A program made the position numbers and the translations under genes. Source: Pyruvatibacter mobilis (lineage in GTDB: Bacteria; Pseudomonadota; Alphaproteobacteria; CGMCC-115125). Taken from it: DNA of 64,000 nucleotides. The notes under the pieces were generated by a model. The model was not told the origin of the DNA. It did no database searches and worked only from the letters and a program-made list of their open reading frames with translations. Location: assembly GCF_012848855.1 (NCBI RefSeq), contig NZ_CP051630.1, forward strand, positions 3,141,501 through 3,205,500. The letters are read 5' to 3'. This document shows, in pieces, positions 19,818 to 29,219 of this stretch (position 1 is its first letter; every line of letters begins with the position of its first letter).

Positions 19818-19904
19818 AGCGTGCGGCATCACCGGAACCAGCGCCCGCCTCAGCCGTTATTCCCCGTGGACCCTGACCAATGAGCGGCACGCGGGAGCGG
19901 CATC

Positions 19905-20180
19905 ATGGACTTTGTGGAAATCCTCCGCTGGACGGCCAGCGGCACCGGCACCATCGCAGCCCTCATGGTGGCGGCGCACATCTCCACCCGCATCACGGGC
20001 TATGGCTTTGTGATCTTCACCTTCTCGTCGATGTTGTGGATTACCGCCGCCTTCTTCCAGGACCAGGACCCGCTGGCGATGCAGAACATCATCCTGTTCG
20101 GCATCAACCTCTTCGGCATCTACCGCTATCTCTGGCGCAATCCCGATAAGAAGACCCAGAAGGCCCCCGCCTCCGCCTGA
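19905..20180 (+). CDS. Small integral membrane protein
   Basis: A 91-residue protein with two or three hydrophobic segments (GTGTIAALMVAAHIS, FVIFTFSSMLWITAAFF, NIILFGINLFGIYRYLW) and a positively charged C-terminus (NPDKKTQK). I do not recognise a named family. It follows the VOC gene by 87 bases and ends two bases from the stop of the convergent autotransporter gene. The ATG has GGGAGCGG upstream, which supports translation. Confidence 0.75.
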   Translation: MDFVEILRWTASGTGTIAALMVAAHISTRITGYGFVIFTFSSMLWITAAFFQDQDPLAMQNIILFGINLFGIYRYLWRNPDKKTQKAPASA

Positions 20181-20182
20181 CC

Positions 20183-23056
20183 CTAAAAGGCTGCGCGGAG
20201 CGAGAGTGACAGCTGGGTGCGGCTTGTGTCGGTTCGGCCGATATCGGTGTTGGCGCCGAGATTGATCAGGGCCGTGTCGCCGAAGCGGGCTGTGAGGCCG
20301 ATACCGCCGCGCAGCCAGTCAGTGTCGCGGGCAAGGCCTGTTGTGGTGAAGCGGGCACCGGGGGCGCCTGCGAAACTTGCCGTTACCGTTGGCGCATCCC
20401 CGTTGAACTCATGCACCCATCCGGCGCTCGCATAGGGGGCGAGGTCCCAGTTGCCGGCGGTGATCTCGTGGGCGATCTGCGCGCCCAGGGTCGAGGTTAC
20501 CGAGGTCTGCGCCGCATCGGCGACAGAAAGGTTGAACGCGCCCGCGCCCTGTTCGTTGTATCCATCCGTCCGGGTCCTGACGTAATCCAGTGAGGCCATG
20601 GGGCCGAAACTCGTGGCACCGTGGCGCTGTATATGCCCGGCGCGCAGGCCTGCCGACAGTGTTGTGCCGGTGGTGTCGCTCCGGGCCTCCATCCGGCTCG
20701 CGCCGATGAGGGCCACGCGGGATGTGTCTGCACTCGTTGCGGCGGCGCCCGCATAGGCATCCATGAAGATGTCGCCGCCCAGCACGGGAGCATCCGGTGC
20801 GGAGCGCCAGGAGGCGTAAATGCTGCCGCCATAGGCGCGGGCCTCCGTCGCGCCGCCGAAAGACATGTCAGTGGATGTGGCGCTGAGCGATGCTGCGGCG
20901 CCGACCACCAGATCATCCGTTAGCCGGTAGTCCAGGCCGGCGGTCAGGCCCGAGGTGGTGAAGTCCTGCCGCGCGCCGCCGGGAGCTGCGGTGTCACCGA
21001 AGCTCACATCGCCGGAGAGAAACGCGCCCATGCGGTCGGGCAGTGCGAAGGCGGGGGCGTGGGGCAGGGCGTTCCGTTGTGCGGTCCTGGCGCGGGCGAT
21101 TGCGGTGCGCAGAGCGTGCGGATCACCGCTGGTACCGGCGAGCTGGGCCCCCGCGAGGCGCAGCTGTGCCACCGATATGCCGCGCGCCCCATTGCGCAGA
21201 TCCGCCATGCGGATGCCCAGCTGGCTTGCCAAGGTCGCGGCGTAGGAGAGGCCCGACGCCGTCTGGGAGAAGCCCTGCACGGGGGTCAATTGAGCAAACA
21301 GCGTGTCGCGCTGGGTTGGTGTCAGCACGGCGAGTTGCGACAATACCTGATCCACCTGCGCATCGGTCGTGCCGCGCAGGCTGTCGAGCGCCGAGGCGAT
21401 GCCGCGATTGGCATCGTCGGCTACCGCCTCGGCGAAGGTCGCAGCGCCAATCCGCAGCTGGACCTGCGTTGTGCCGATGGAGACGTTCTCCACCGTCAGC
21501 AGACCGGGCAGGGCATCGGCAATGGTGGCAAAGCCGCCACTAACGCCGCCTGCGGCTTCCAGGATCGTGTAGGTGGTGCTTTCAAGCGGCACGGTGCCGC
21601 CCGGTACGAGGCTCACCTCGAGCGTGCCGTCAAGATCAGCGGAACCGGTCACCAGCAGCTTGTCGGCGCTTGTGCGGTCGATCTCGATGGCAAGTGTCGC
21701 GTCAGCGCGCTGATTGTAGAGGCTGTCGATTGTCAGGGTGCCGATGGAATTGCCCGGCGCGATCCTGCCGGCGGTGTTGATCGCGGCCAGTGTCCTTACG
21801 GTGCCGGATCCGGTGAGCATGCCGCCTGCGAGGTTCAGGGCGGTCGTGGTGAGGTTGCCGTCCACGCGCAGCGTTCCGGCTCTTACCTCGGTGCCGATCT
21901 CGTTCTCCAGTGTCGTGCCGCCGGCGATCATCAGGCCGGCGCTGCCGCCGGTGAGCGTCAACCGGTCGATGGTCCGGTCGCTCGACAGGGTGGTGGTGCC
22001 TGGCTCCGACAAGGTCACATTGAAAAAACGGGACGGGGTCGAGAGTGAAAAGCCCGGCGTGACATTGTCCGGCACCACGCCTTCTGACCAGCGGGCGGCG
22101 TTTTCCCAGGCACCGTTGCCTGCCTCTGCCGAGACGTTGCGCAGGGGCGAGTTATCGGCGATCCACGAGGTCAGCGGCGCCAGCGGGGTGTAAATGATCG
22201 TCTCGCCGTAAAACCCGTCACCATTGCCGGTCAGGATGTTGCCGCTGGCATTGTTGACACCCACCACATAGAACTCGCCGCCAATCTCTACCCACAGGGC
22301 ACCGCCGGAATCGCCGCCGCCGGACGACGCTTCGAGGTCTGTGGCGGTGGCCGACCCGGTCTGGTTCTTGCCCGGGTCCAGCGGGTCGTCGAAATCGAAG
22401 ATCAGGGCGTCTTCACCATCGGTATGAAAGCGTACCGGCCCGACGGTCACGTCGAGCGGGGCGATCTGATCAAGGATATTGGTGCCGATGCGCCGCTTGT
22501 CGTCGTCGCCCACGCTGGCGTTGGAGCCCGTGCCGGAACTGCCATAGCCGACAAGATAGATCTTGCTGCCGGTCTGCGGCAGGGTGGTCAGCAGCTTGCC
22601 GGTCGGCACGGTGGTGATTGCGGTGTCGAGGGCGACAAGGGCCACGTCCTGCATGTCGGCGAGGCCGCTGGGGGAGTGAGTATAGTCCGGGTGCAGCGTG
22701 ATGCTCGCATAGTCGGACTGGTTGCTGGCCGGCACACCGATGGGGGCGAAGGTAATGCCCGCCTGATCGAGATTGGGCGTGATGGTGCCGTTATCCTCGT
22801 AGAAGCAGTGAGCCGCCGTCAGCACCGTGCGGGCGTTGATGAGGGTGCCGGTGCAGAAATTGCCCCCGACATTCACCAGATTGCCGACGGACATGAACTG
22901 GTTGGTGGTGTCGAAGTAATTGCCGATGCCCCCGGCGGCCGCAGCTACGTCATCACGAATATTGACGGCATGCGCCGGCGCGGAATGGCAGACAGCCAGT
23001 GCTGTCACGGCAGCGCACAGGGCGCGGCCATGGCGCTTCGGCGAAGTGGTTGTCAT
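20183..23056 (-). CDS. Autotransporter with trypsin-like serine protease passenger
   Basis: A 957-residue type V secreted protein. A signal peptide (CAAVTALAVCHSAPAHA) is followed by an S1 protease domain (about 30-300) with an intact triad: His in RTVLTAAHCF, Asp in MQDVALVALD, Ser in GGGDSGGALWV. Residues about 340-520 form a beta-helix-type region including GRIAPGNSIGTLTIDS, typical of autotransporter-associated repeats. Residues about 690-957 form the outer-membrane beta-barrel ending in aromatic Phe (LSLSLRAAF). It is probably surface-exposed or released; the target is unknown. Confidence 0.92.
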   Translation of the reverse strand: MTTTSPKRHGRALCAAVTALAVCHSAPAHAVNIRDDVAAAAGGIGNYFDTTNQFMSVGNLVNVGGNFCTGTLINARTVLTAAHCFYEDNGTITPNLDQAGITFAPIGVPASNQSDYASITLHPDYTHSPSGLADMQDVALVALDTAITTVPTGKLLTTLPQTGSKIYLVGYGSSGTGSNASVGDDDKRRIGTNILDQIAPLDVTVGPVRFHTDGEDALIFDFDDPLDPGKNQTGSATATDLEASSGGGDSGGALWVEIGGEFYVVGVNNASGNILTGNGDGFYGETIIYTPLAPLTSWIADNSPLRNVSAEAGNGAWENAARWSEGVVPDNVTPGFSLSTPSRFFNVTLSEPGTTTLSSDRTIDRLTLTGGSAGLMIAGGTTLENEIGTEVRAGTLRVDGNLTTTALNLAGGMLTGSGTVRTLAAINTAGRIAPGNSIGTLTIDSLYNQRADATLAIEIDRTSADKLLVTGSADLDGTLEVSLVPGGTVPLESTTYTILEAAGGVSGGFATIADALPGLLTVENVSIGTTQVQLRIGAATFAEAVADDANRGIASALDSLRGTTDAQVDQVLSQLAVLTPTQRDTLFAQLTPVQGFSQTASGLSYAATLASQLGIRMADLRNGARGISVAQLRLAGAQLAGTSGDPHALRTAIARARTAQRNALPHAPAFALPDRMGAFLSGDVSFGDTAAPGGARQDFTTSGLTAGLDYRLTDDLVVGAAASLSATSTDMSFGGATEARAYGGSIYASWRSAPDAPVLGGDIFMDAYAGAAATSADTSRVALIGASRMEARSDTTGTTLSAGLRAGHIQRHGATSFGPMASLDYVRTRTDGYNEQGAGAFNLSVADAAQTSVTSTLGAQIAHEITAGNWDLAPYASAGWVHEFNGDAPTVTASFAGAPGARFTTTGLARDTDWLRGGIGLTARFGDTALINLGANTDIGRTDTSRTQLSLSLRAAF

Positions 23057-23197
23057 TGACGTGGTGCCCCCCGGCTGCGCCGCCCTCCCGGCGCAATACT
23101 CTTAACGGGGCTTAACTTATCGTCTGGGGCCTGAGGAATTCCAGCGCCGAAGTCGCCTTGGTAAATGCCCTCACGCGGTGGATCTGATGATCGGCCC

Positions 23198-23238
23198 TTG
23201 AATCGCTTTCATATTTCGACCATATTCAAAATATGAAA
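23198..23238 (+). promoter_or_regulatory. arsR: arsR promoter and overlapping inverted-repeat operator
   Basis: TTTCATATTT (23207-23216) and AAATATGAAA (23229-23238) form a perfect 10-bp inverted repeat whose right arm contains the arsR ATG. TTGAAT (23198-23203) and CATATT (23221-23226), 17 bases apart, look like -35 and -10 boxes, placing the start site at about the ATG. Bound ArsR would block the core promoter, which is the usual autoregulation. No Shine-Dalgarno sequence is present. Confidence 0.65.
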
Positions 23239-23577
23239 ACGACAGACGCCACCGAAGCCTTTGCCGCCCTTGCCCAGGACACCCGCCTAGAGGTGTTCCG
23301 GCTCCTGGTGAAAGCTCATGACCCCGACCCCGCCAAGGGCGGACTGCCTGCGGGGGAAATCGCCGCCCGCATGGGGCTCGCGCCGGCCACCTTGTCCTTT
23401 CACCTGAAGGAACTGGCCCGGGCCGGGTTGCTGGCGAGCCGCAAGGACGGCCGCTCCATCATCTACCGCGCGCAATTCGACAAGGTCGCGGCGCTGGCCG
23501 CGTTCCTGCTGGAGGATTGCTGTGAAGGCCGGTGCGGCGTCTGTGTCAGCACACCGGCTGAAACTGAAAAAGCCTGA
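23233..23577 (+). CDS. arsR: ArsR-family arsenic-responsive repressor
   Basis: A 114-residue winged-helix repressor. AQDTRLEVFRLLVKA and MGLAPATLSFHLKELARAGL form the DNA-binding region, and SIIYRAQF is the wing. Near the C-terminus EDCCEGRCGVC provides four closely spaced cysteines (Cys-Cys-x3-Cys-x2-Cys), a plausible As(III) site, as in ArsR types with C-terminal thiols. It is the first gene of arsR-arsI-arsC-acr3 and probably represses the operon until arsenite or methylarsenite binds. Confidence 0.92.
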   Translation: MKTTDATEAFAALAQDTRLEVFRLLVKAHDPDPAKGGLPAGEIAARMGLAPATLSFHLKELARAGLLASRKDGRSIIYRAQFDKVAALAAFLLEDCCEGRCGVCVSTPAETEKA

Positions 23578-23590
23578 GGAGGCTCCCGAC

Positions 23591-24040
23591 ATGACCCGAC
23601 TTCATGTGTCCGTCACCGTCCCCGATATTGCCCAGGCCACGCGTTTTTACGCTGCCATGTTCGGCGCAGAGCCGACGGTTGAGCGTCCCGGATATGCCAA
23701 GTGGATGCTGGATGATCCGCGCGTCAATTTCGTCGCCACGGAAGGCCGGGACGCGGATGCCCAGGGTGTTGCGCATCTGGGTATCCAGGCCGATGACGCT
23801 GACGAGCTTTCCACGCTTTACAGCCGCTTCGACGCGGCGGACGCCGATGTCTACGAGGAAGGCAAGACCGAGTGCTGCTACGCGCGCTCCGAGAAGAGCT
23901 GGGTCAAGGACCCCGCGGGCATGGCCTGGGAAGCCTTCCTCACCAGCGAGGTCATCGATCATTTCGGTGAAGGTCCCGTGACCGCTGCCCCGCCTGCCGA
24001 GGTGGAGGCCTCCGAGCGGCGTCTCCCGGGCTGCTGCTGA
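23591..24040 (+). CDS. arsI: ArsI-type C-As lyase (organoarsenical dioxygenase)
   Basis: A 149-residue VOC-fold protein. ArsI cleaves the C-As bond of trivalent organoarsenicals such as methylarsenite with Fe(II) and O2. The metal ligands H5 (RLHVSV), H62 (VAHLGI) and E114 (AWEAF) and the arsenical-binding vicinal pair C95-C96 (TECCYA) are in the positions expected from characterised ArsI. An extra Cys-Cys ends the protein. GAGGAGG precedes the ATG, and it lies between arsR and arsC. Cadmium-induced CadI proteins are related, but the context favours ArsI. Confidence 0.9.
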   Translation: MTRLHVSVTVPDIAQATRFYAAMFGAEPTVERPGYAKWMLDDPRVNFVATEGRDADAQGVAHLGIQADDADELSTLYSRFDAADADVYEEGKTECCYARSEKSWVKDPAGMAWEAFLTSEVIDHFGEGPVTAAPPAEVEASERRLPGCC

Positions 24041-24102
24041 GCGCCCTTGCGGCCCCCTGTTTTGTCTTTCGCAGATCATCAGACAGCTCAAAGGAGAGCA
24101 TG

Positions 24103-24609
24103 ATGTCCGAACTCTACAATGTGCTTTTCCTGTGCACCGGCAATTCGGCGCGCAGCATCATGGGGGAGTCGATCCTGAACCGGATCGGCAAACCCAAATT
24201 CCGGGGCTACAGTGCCGGCAGCCACCCCAAGGGGCAGGTCAATCCCTACGCCCTCGATCTGCTGCGCAAGCTGAATTATCCGACAGGCGACCTGCGCTCC
24301 AAGGACTGGAACGAGTTTTCCGGCGACAATACGCCCAAGCTCGATTTCGTTTTCACCCTGTGCGACAGCGCCGCCGGCGAATTGTGCCCGGCCTGGCCAG
24401 GTCAGCCGATGACCGCCCATTGGGGCTTCGAGGATCCGGCGGCGGCCGAGGGCTCTGACGCGATCATCGCCCAGAAATTCGCTGAGGTGTACGGGCAGAT
24501 CGAACGCCGTCTCCAGATCTTCACCAGCCTGCCGATTTCCTCGCTCGACAAGCTGACGCTCCAGAAGCGGCTCGATGATATCGGCCGCGACATGTCCGAG
24601 GCTGGCTGA
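24103..24609 (+). CDS. arsC: Arsenate reductase, low-molecular-weight phosphatase type
   Basis: A 168-residue enzyme that reduces arsenate to arsenite. The P-loop CTGNSARS has nucleophile C11 and R17 (Cx5R) of the LMW tyrosine phosphatase fold, and [17 protein letters not shown] holds further cysteines. The start could be ATG 24100 or 24103; the second gives better spacing from AAAGGAGA. Located between arsI and acr3. Confidence 0.93.
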   Translation: MSELYNVLFLCTGNSARSIMGESILNRIGKPKFRGYSAGSHPKGQVNPYALDLLRKLNYPTGDLRSKDWNEFSGDNTPKLDFVFTLCDSAAGELCPAWPGQPMTAHWGFEDPAAAEGSDAIIAQKFAEVYGQIERRLQIFTSLPISSLDKLTLQKRLDDIGRDMSEAG

Positions 24610-24613
24610 GCAC

Positions 24614-25723
24614 ATGAGCGCACAGACTTCTGCACAGCACACGAAGGCCGCCGGACGGCTCGGCTTTCTCGATCGCTATCTGACCTTATGGATATTCGCC
24701 GCCATGGCGGCGGGCACGTTGCTGGGCGTCGTCTTCGACGGTGTCCCGGCGCTGATCAGCACGGCGTCGTGGGGCGAGACAAACCTGCTCATCGCCGCGG
24801 GGCTTATCCTGATGATGTATCCGCCCCTGGCGCGGGTGAAGTACGAGGCGCTGCCGACGGTCTTTGAGGACCGCAAGGTGCTGCTCCTGTCGCTCATCCA
24901 GAACTGGCTCATCGGCCCGGTGCTGATGTTCGCCCTGGCGGTCATCTTCCTGTCCGATGAACCGGCCTACATGACCGGCCTCATCCTCATCGGTCTCGCT
25001 CGCTGCATTGCCATGGTGATCGTCTGGAACCAGCTGGCGCGTGGCAGCAACGAATATGTCGCCGGGCTTGTTGCCTTCAACAGCCTGTTCCAGCTCGTCT
25101 TCTTCAGTGTCTATGCGTGGGTCTTCCTTGCCTGGCTGCCGCCGATGCTGGGCCTTGAAGGGCAGGTCATCAATGTGAGCTTCGGCGTTATCGCCGGTGC
25201 CGTCGTGCTTTACCTCGGTGTGCCGTTTGCGGCCGGCTTCCTGACGCGCCATGTGCTGCGCCGGGCCAAGGGCGAAGACTGGTACGCAAACACTTTCCTG
25301 CCGCGGATCGGGCCGGTCACGCTTATCGCGCTGCTCTTCACCATCTTTGTCATGTTCGCGCTCAAGGGCGAGGCGGTGGTGGAATTGCCGTTCGATGCAG
25401 TGCGGATAGCCATTCCGCTGGCGCTTTACTTCTTCATCATGTTCTTCGTCAGTTTCGCGATGGGCAAGATGCTGGGAGCGGATTACGAGCGGACCACGTC
25501 GCTTTCCTTCACTGCGGCCAGCAACAATTTCGAGCTTGCCATCGCGGTGGCCATTGCGGCTTTCGGTCTCAATTCACAGGTGGCCTTTGCCACAGTGATC
25601 GGTCCGCTCGTCGAGGTGCCGGTGCTGATCCTGTTGGTTGGTGTCGCCCTGCGGTTGGGCGACAGGTGGTTCGGCCTGTCGTCCCGGGCGAGGCCCCAGC
25701 CCGCTGCCAGCTCGGCAGACTGA
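24614..25723 (+). CDS. acr3: Arsenite efflux permease, ACR3 family
   Basis: A 369-residue inner-membrane protein with about ten transmembrane segments that exports As(OH)3. The essential cysteine appears in [14 protein letters not shown] and the conserved glutamate in [18 protein letters not shown]. It starts five bases after the arsC stop, making it the last gene of the operon. It removes the arsenite made by ArsC or released by ArsI. Two inverted repeats lie downstream. Confidence 0.95.
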   Translation: MSAQTSAQHTKAAGRLGFLDRYLTLWIFAAMAAGTLLGVVFDGVPALISTASWGETNLLIAAGLILMMYPPLARVKYEALPTVFEDRKVLLLSLIQNWLIGPVLMFALAVIFLSDEPAYMTGLILIGLARCIAMVIVWNQLARGSNEYVAGLVAFNSLFQLVFFSVYAWVFLAWLPPMLGLEGQVINVSFGVIAGAVVLYLGVPFAAGFLTRHVLRRAKGEDWYANTFLPRIGPVTLIALLFTIFVMFALKGEAVVELPFDAVRIAIPLALYFFIMFFVSFAMGKMLGADYERTTSLSFTAASNNFELAIAVAIAAFGLNSQVAFATVIGPLVEVPVLILLVGVALRLGDRWFGLSSRARPQPAASSAD

Positions 25724-25744
25724 CGCTATCCTACGACCACTCCG

Positions 25745-25848
25745 TGGCGCCGCTGTGCCTTTGCCAATCGCCTTTGACGCAGCGGCGCCAACGGGTCTAA
25801 CGCGTAGGGGGGCGCCTGCCTGCTGCTCCGGCTTGCGGCCCCCACGCG
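25745..25848 (+). repeat. Two inverted repeats between acr3 and mmsA
   Basis: TGGCGCCGCTG (25745-25755) pairs perfectly with CAGCGGCGCCA (25780-25790). Next, CGCGT-x-GGGGG (25801-25811) pairs with CCCCC-x-CGCG (25839-25848) around a long loop. No T-run follows either. They may end the ars transcript or act in the mmsA leader. Confidence 0.45.
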
Positions 25849-25943
25849 ATAAGCGCTAAGTCACCTCCAAGCCAGACCGAGTGACAGGCTGGCACGGTTT
25901 CACCCGAGGGAGGCGCGCGCTCGTCAAGGCGCGCGTGACGCGC

Positions 25944-27440
25944 ATGGCCAAGGACCTTCATCACTTCATCAATGGCGCCAAGATTGCCGGGACCAGCGGC
26001 AATTTCCTGGATGTGTTCGACCCGAACACGGGCGAGGTGCAGGCCCGCACGCCGCTTGCCACCGAAGACGAGACCCGCGCCGCCATTGACGCCGCAGAAG
26101 CCGCTTTCCCGGGCTGGTCGCAGGTCAACCCGCAGCGCCGCGCGCGGGTGATGTTCGAGTTCAAGCGCCTGGTCGAAGCCAATATGGACGAGCTGGCGCA
26201 TATGCTCTCTAGCGAGCACGGCAAGGTGATTGCCGACGCCAAGGGCGACATCCAGCGCGGTATCGAAGTGATCGAGTTTGCCTGCGGCATTCCGCATCTG
26301 CAGAAGGGCGAGTTCACCGAGGGCGCAGGCCCCGGCATCGACATGTATTCCATGCGCCAGCCGCTTGGCGTGTGCGCGGGCATCACGCCGTTCAACTTCC
26401 CGGCGATGATCCCCATGTGGATGTTCGGCGTGGCGATTGCCTGCGGCAACACCTTCGTGTGCAAGCCGTCCGAGAAAGACCCGTCGGTGCCGTTGCGCCT
26501 GGCGGAGCTGATGATGGAAGCAGGCGCGCCCTCAGGCGTGCTCAATGTGGTCAACGGGTCCAAGCCCGCCGTGGACACGCTGCTGACGGACCCGCGCGTC
26601 GAGGCCATCAGCTTTGTCGGTGCGTCCGCCACGGCTGAATACATCTATGCAACGGGTGCCGCCCACGGCAAGCGCGTGCAGGCCATGGGCGGGGCCAAGA
26701 ACCATGCCATCATCCTGCCGGATGCGGATCTCGACGGCGTTGTGAACGATCTGATCGGCGCAGGCTACGGGTCGGCTGGTGAGCGCTGCATGGCGATCTC
26801 CGTGGCCGTGCCGGTGGGCGAGGACACGGCCAACCGGTTGGTGGACAAGCTGATCCCACGCGTCGAAGCGCTCAAGGTGGGCACGTCAACTGATCCGGAT
26901 GCGGATTATGGTCCGGTGGTGACGGCTGAGCACCGCGAGAAGATCAAGAGCTACATCGACATGGGCGTGAAGGAAGGCGCGGAGCTTCTGGTCGATGGCC
27001 GCGACTTCACCCTTCAGGGTTATGAGAACGGCTTCTTCATGGGCGGTTCCCTGTTCGACAAGGTGACGCCGGACATGCAGTCCTACCAGGAAGAGATTTT
27101 TGGTCCGGTTCTGCAGATCGCCCGCGCCAAGACGCCGGAAGAGGCGCTGGCGCTGCCGTCCAACCATCAATACGGCAATGGCGTTGCGATCTTCACCGAG
27201 GATGGCAATGCCGCCCGCAACTTCGCCTCCAAGGTGAATGTGGGCATGGTGGGCATCAACGTGCCGATCCCCGTTCCGCTTGCCTATCACACCTTCGGTG
27301 GCTGGAAGCGGTCCGCCTTCGGCGACACCAACCAGCACGGGCCGGAAGGTGTGAAGTTCTGGACCAAGATCAAGACCGTCACCGCCCGCTGGTCGCGCGG
27401 CAATGAAGGCGCCAGCTTCGTCATCCCGACGATGAAGTGA
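25944..27440 (+). CDS. mmsA: Methylmalonate-semialdehyde dehydrogenase (CoA-acylating)
   Basis: A 498-residue aldehyde dehydrogenase that converts methylmalonate semialdehyde to propionyl-CoA in valine and inositol catabolism. The family-specific KDLHHFINGAKIAGTSG start, GITPFNFPAMIPMWMF, the catalytic cysteine C282 in GSAGERCMAIS, and the C-terminal NVGMVGINVPIPVPLAYHTF, which replaces the usual ALDH ending, are present. I chose the ATG at 25944 by family length; the frame is open 21 codons further upstream. No valine-degradation neighbours adjoin it except a later enoyl-CoA hydratase. Confidence 0.96.
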   Translation: MAKDLHHFINGAKIAGTSGNFLDVFDPNTGEVQARTPLATEDETRAAIDAAEAAFPGWSQVNPQRRARVMFEFKRLVEANMDELAHMLSSEHGKVIADAKGDIQRGIEVIEFACGIPHLQKGEFTEGAGPGIDMYSMRQPLGVCAGITPFNFPAMIPMWMFGVAIACGNTFVCKPSEKDPSVPLRLAELMMEAGAPSGVLNVVNGSKPAVDTLLTDPRVEAISFVGASATAEYIYATGAAHGKRVQAMGGAKNHAIILPDADLDGVVNDLIGAGYGSAGERCMAISVAVPVGEDTANRLVDKLIPRVEALKVGTSTDPDADYGPVVTAEHREKIKSYIDMGVKEGAELLVDGRDFTLQGYENGFFMGGSLFDKVTPDMQSYQEEIFGPVLQIARAKTPEEALALPSNHQYGNGVAIFTEDGNAARNFASKVNVGMVGINVPIPVPLAYHTFGGWKRSAFGDTNQHGPEGVKFWTKIKTVTARWSRGNEGASFVIPTMK

Positions 27441-27473
27441 CAGCCCGGCGGATTGGCTAATCTGGTTTTCGGC

Positions 27474-27508
27474 GAATGGCCCTGTCTGCTGACGGGGCCA
27501 TTCTTTTT
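27474..27508 (+). terminator. Intrinsic terminator of mmsA
   Basis: A 9-bp stem GAATGGCCC/GGGCCATTC (27474-27482 with 27495-27503) is followed directly by TTTTT. It separates mmsA from the N-acetyltransferase gene. Confidence 0.9.
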
Positions 27509-27541
27509 GGTGGCGGCGCACCCAACAGGAGGTTGCCTGCC

Positions 27542-28387
27542 GTGTCCGCTGATTTCGATCTTGATGCCTATCTGGCCCACATCGCCTATGAGGGGCCGCG
27601 TGCTGCCACGCTCGATGTCCTGAAGGCGGTGCATTATGCGCAGGCGCTCCGTATCCCCTTCGAGAACCTCACCGTGCTGGCCGGCACGGCGCCCAGGCTG
27701 GATCTTGAAAGCCTGCAGGAGAAGATCATCAGCCGCGGGCGGGGCGGTTATTGCTTCGAGGTCAATGCCCTCCTGGCGGCGGCGCTGGACGCCCTGGGCT
27801 TCAGTGTTTCGCGGCTGATGGGGCGCGTCCGCTGGAAGACGCCGGACGGCGAGCCGACGGGCCGCACGCACATGCTGCTGATGGTTGATCTTCCCGAAGG
27901 GCCCTACATCGCGGATGCAGGCTTTGGCGGCATCACCCTGACCGGCCCGATCCCCTTTGTGATGAACGAGGAAGCCGCAACGCCGCATGAGCTGCGCCGG
28001 ATCGTGCCCATGGGCGGTGCGGTCGAGACCTTCGAGCTGCAGGCCAAGCTCGGCACCGCGTGGGTGCCTGTCTACCAGTTCTCCCTCGAGCGCCAGTCAC
28101 AGGCCGATTACGAGCTGTCCAACTGGTTCACGGCGACCCACCCCACTTCGATCTTCGTGACCTACCTGATCGCAGCGCGTCCGGAGGCTGATCGCCGCAT
28201 CACCCTGTTCAACACAGAGCTCACAATCCGCGGCCGGGATGGCAAGGCGCAAGTGCGGCAGCTTGCGGATGTCGCGGAGATGGCGGAGGTACTCGACCGC
28301 CATTTCGGGTTGCGGGTGCCGGTGGATGAGCTGTCTCCGCTCGTCACGCCGCATCTCGACGCGTGGCGGGCGCTCGGTGCACACTAG
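27542..28387 (+). CDS. Arylamine N-acetyltransferase
   Basis: A 281-residue NAT enzyme that transfers acetyl from acetyl-CoA to arylamines or hydrazines. The papain-like triad is complete: C71 in RGRGGYCFEVNALL, H110 in GRTHMLLMVD and D125 in IADAGFGG. PFENLTVLAG is another family signature. Translation starts at GTG with AGGAGG upstream, after the mmsA terminator. It is followed four bases later by an enoyl-CoA hydratase gene and may be co-transcribed with it. Confidence 0.95.
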   Translation: MSADFDLDAYLAHIAYEGPRAATLDVLKAVHYAQALRIPFENLTVLAGTAPRLDLESLQEKIISRGRGGYCFEVNALLAAALDALGFSVSRLMGRVRWKTPDGEPTGRTHMLLMVDLPEGPYIADAGFGGITLTGPIPFVMNEEAATPHELRRIVPMGGAVETFELQAKLGTAWVPVYQFSLERQSQADYELSNWFTATHPTSIFVTYLIAARPEADRRITLFNTELTIRGRDGKAQVRQLADVAEMAEVLDRHFGLRVPVDELSPLVTPHLDAWRALGAH

Positions 28388-28391
28388 CACC

Positions 28392-29219
28392 ATGGAACTC
28401 AAGTCAACGCTCTATTCGGTGGCCAACGGCATCGCCACCATCACCCTTGCCCGGCCCGCCCGCATGAATGCGTGGACAGGCCGTATGCATACGGAATATC
28501 GCCATTCCCTCGAACAGGCTGAGGCTGATCCCGCCGTGCGGGTTGTCGTGGTCACCGGCGAGGGGCGGGCCTTTTGTGCGGGCGCCGACATGCAGGCGCT
28601 TGAAGGCCATGCGGCCAAGGGTGGCTATGACAGCGGCACGACCGCTGACATTCCCACTCCCGGCTTCGGCGTGCGGCCGGAGTTCGATCAGAATTTCGCC
28701 TATCATTTCGGGCTCACCAAGCCCGTGATCGCAGCGCTTAACGGCGCGGCGGCCGGGGTCGGTCTCGTGCTGGCGTGTTACGCCGATATCCGCTTTGCGG
28801 TGCCGGGGGCCAAGCTCACAACCGCCCATGGCCGGTTCAACATGCCGGCGGAATACGGCCTGTCCTGGCTGCTGCCGCGCATTGTCGGGCTGGCGCGGGC
28901 CAATGACCTGTTGATGTCGTCCCGCGTCTTCCTAACGGACGAGGCCTATGAGATGGGCCTCATCAACCGGCTGGTGTCGAAGGAAGACCTGATGACCGAG
29001 GTCATGGCCTATGCCCGCCAGCTTGCGGACAGCGTCGCGCCCCACTCCATGGCGGTCACCAAGCGGCAGATCTATGTGGACCAGCATCGCGATGTGGGAT
29101 CATCGGTCGCCGAAGCCGACAGACTGCTGAGCGAAATGGTGGCCGAACCCGACTACAAGGAATCCGTCCGCGCCTGGCTCGACAAGCGCAAGGCCGACTG
29201 GCGCTGGCCGGGGAAGTAG
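28392..29219 (+). CDS. Enoyl-CoA hydratase/isomerase family protein
   Basis: A 275-residue crotonase-fold protein. It has the CoA-binding and first oxyanion-hole segment GRAFCAGADMQALEG and the second oxyanion-hole segment ALNGAAAGVGLVLACYADIR. At the glutamate position used by hydratases, the sequence FNMPAEYGLSWLLPRIVG shows an acidic residue. The substrate is not predictable. The start is only four bases after the NAT stop and lacks a strong ribosome binding site, suggesting translational coupling. Confidence 0.9.
   Translation: MELKSTLYSVANGIATITLARPARMNAWTGRMHTEYRHSLEQAEADPAVRVVVVTGEGRAFCAGADMQALEGHAAKGGYDSGTTADIPTPGFGVRPEFDQNFAYHFGLTKPVIAALNGAAAGVGLVLACYADIRFAVPGAKLTTAHGRFNMPAEYGLSWLLPRIVGLARANDLLMSSRVFLTDEAYEMGLINRLVSKEDLMTEVMAYARQLADSVAPHSMAVTKRQIYVDQHRDVGSSVAEADRLLSEMVAEPDYKESVRAWLDKRKADWRWPGK

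Noticed and set aside
21059-22048. 329-codon open frame antisense to the autotransporter
   Set aside because: Shadow of the passenger repeat region; no start context and no recognisable domain.
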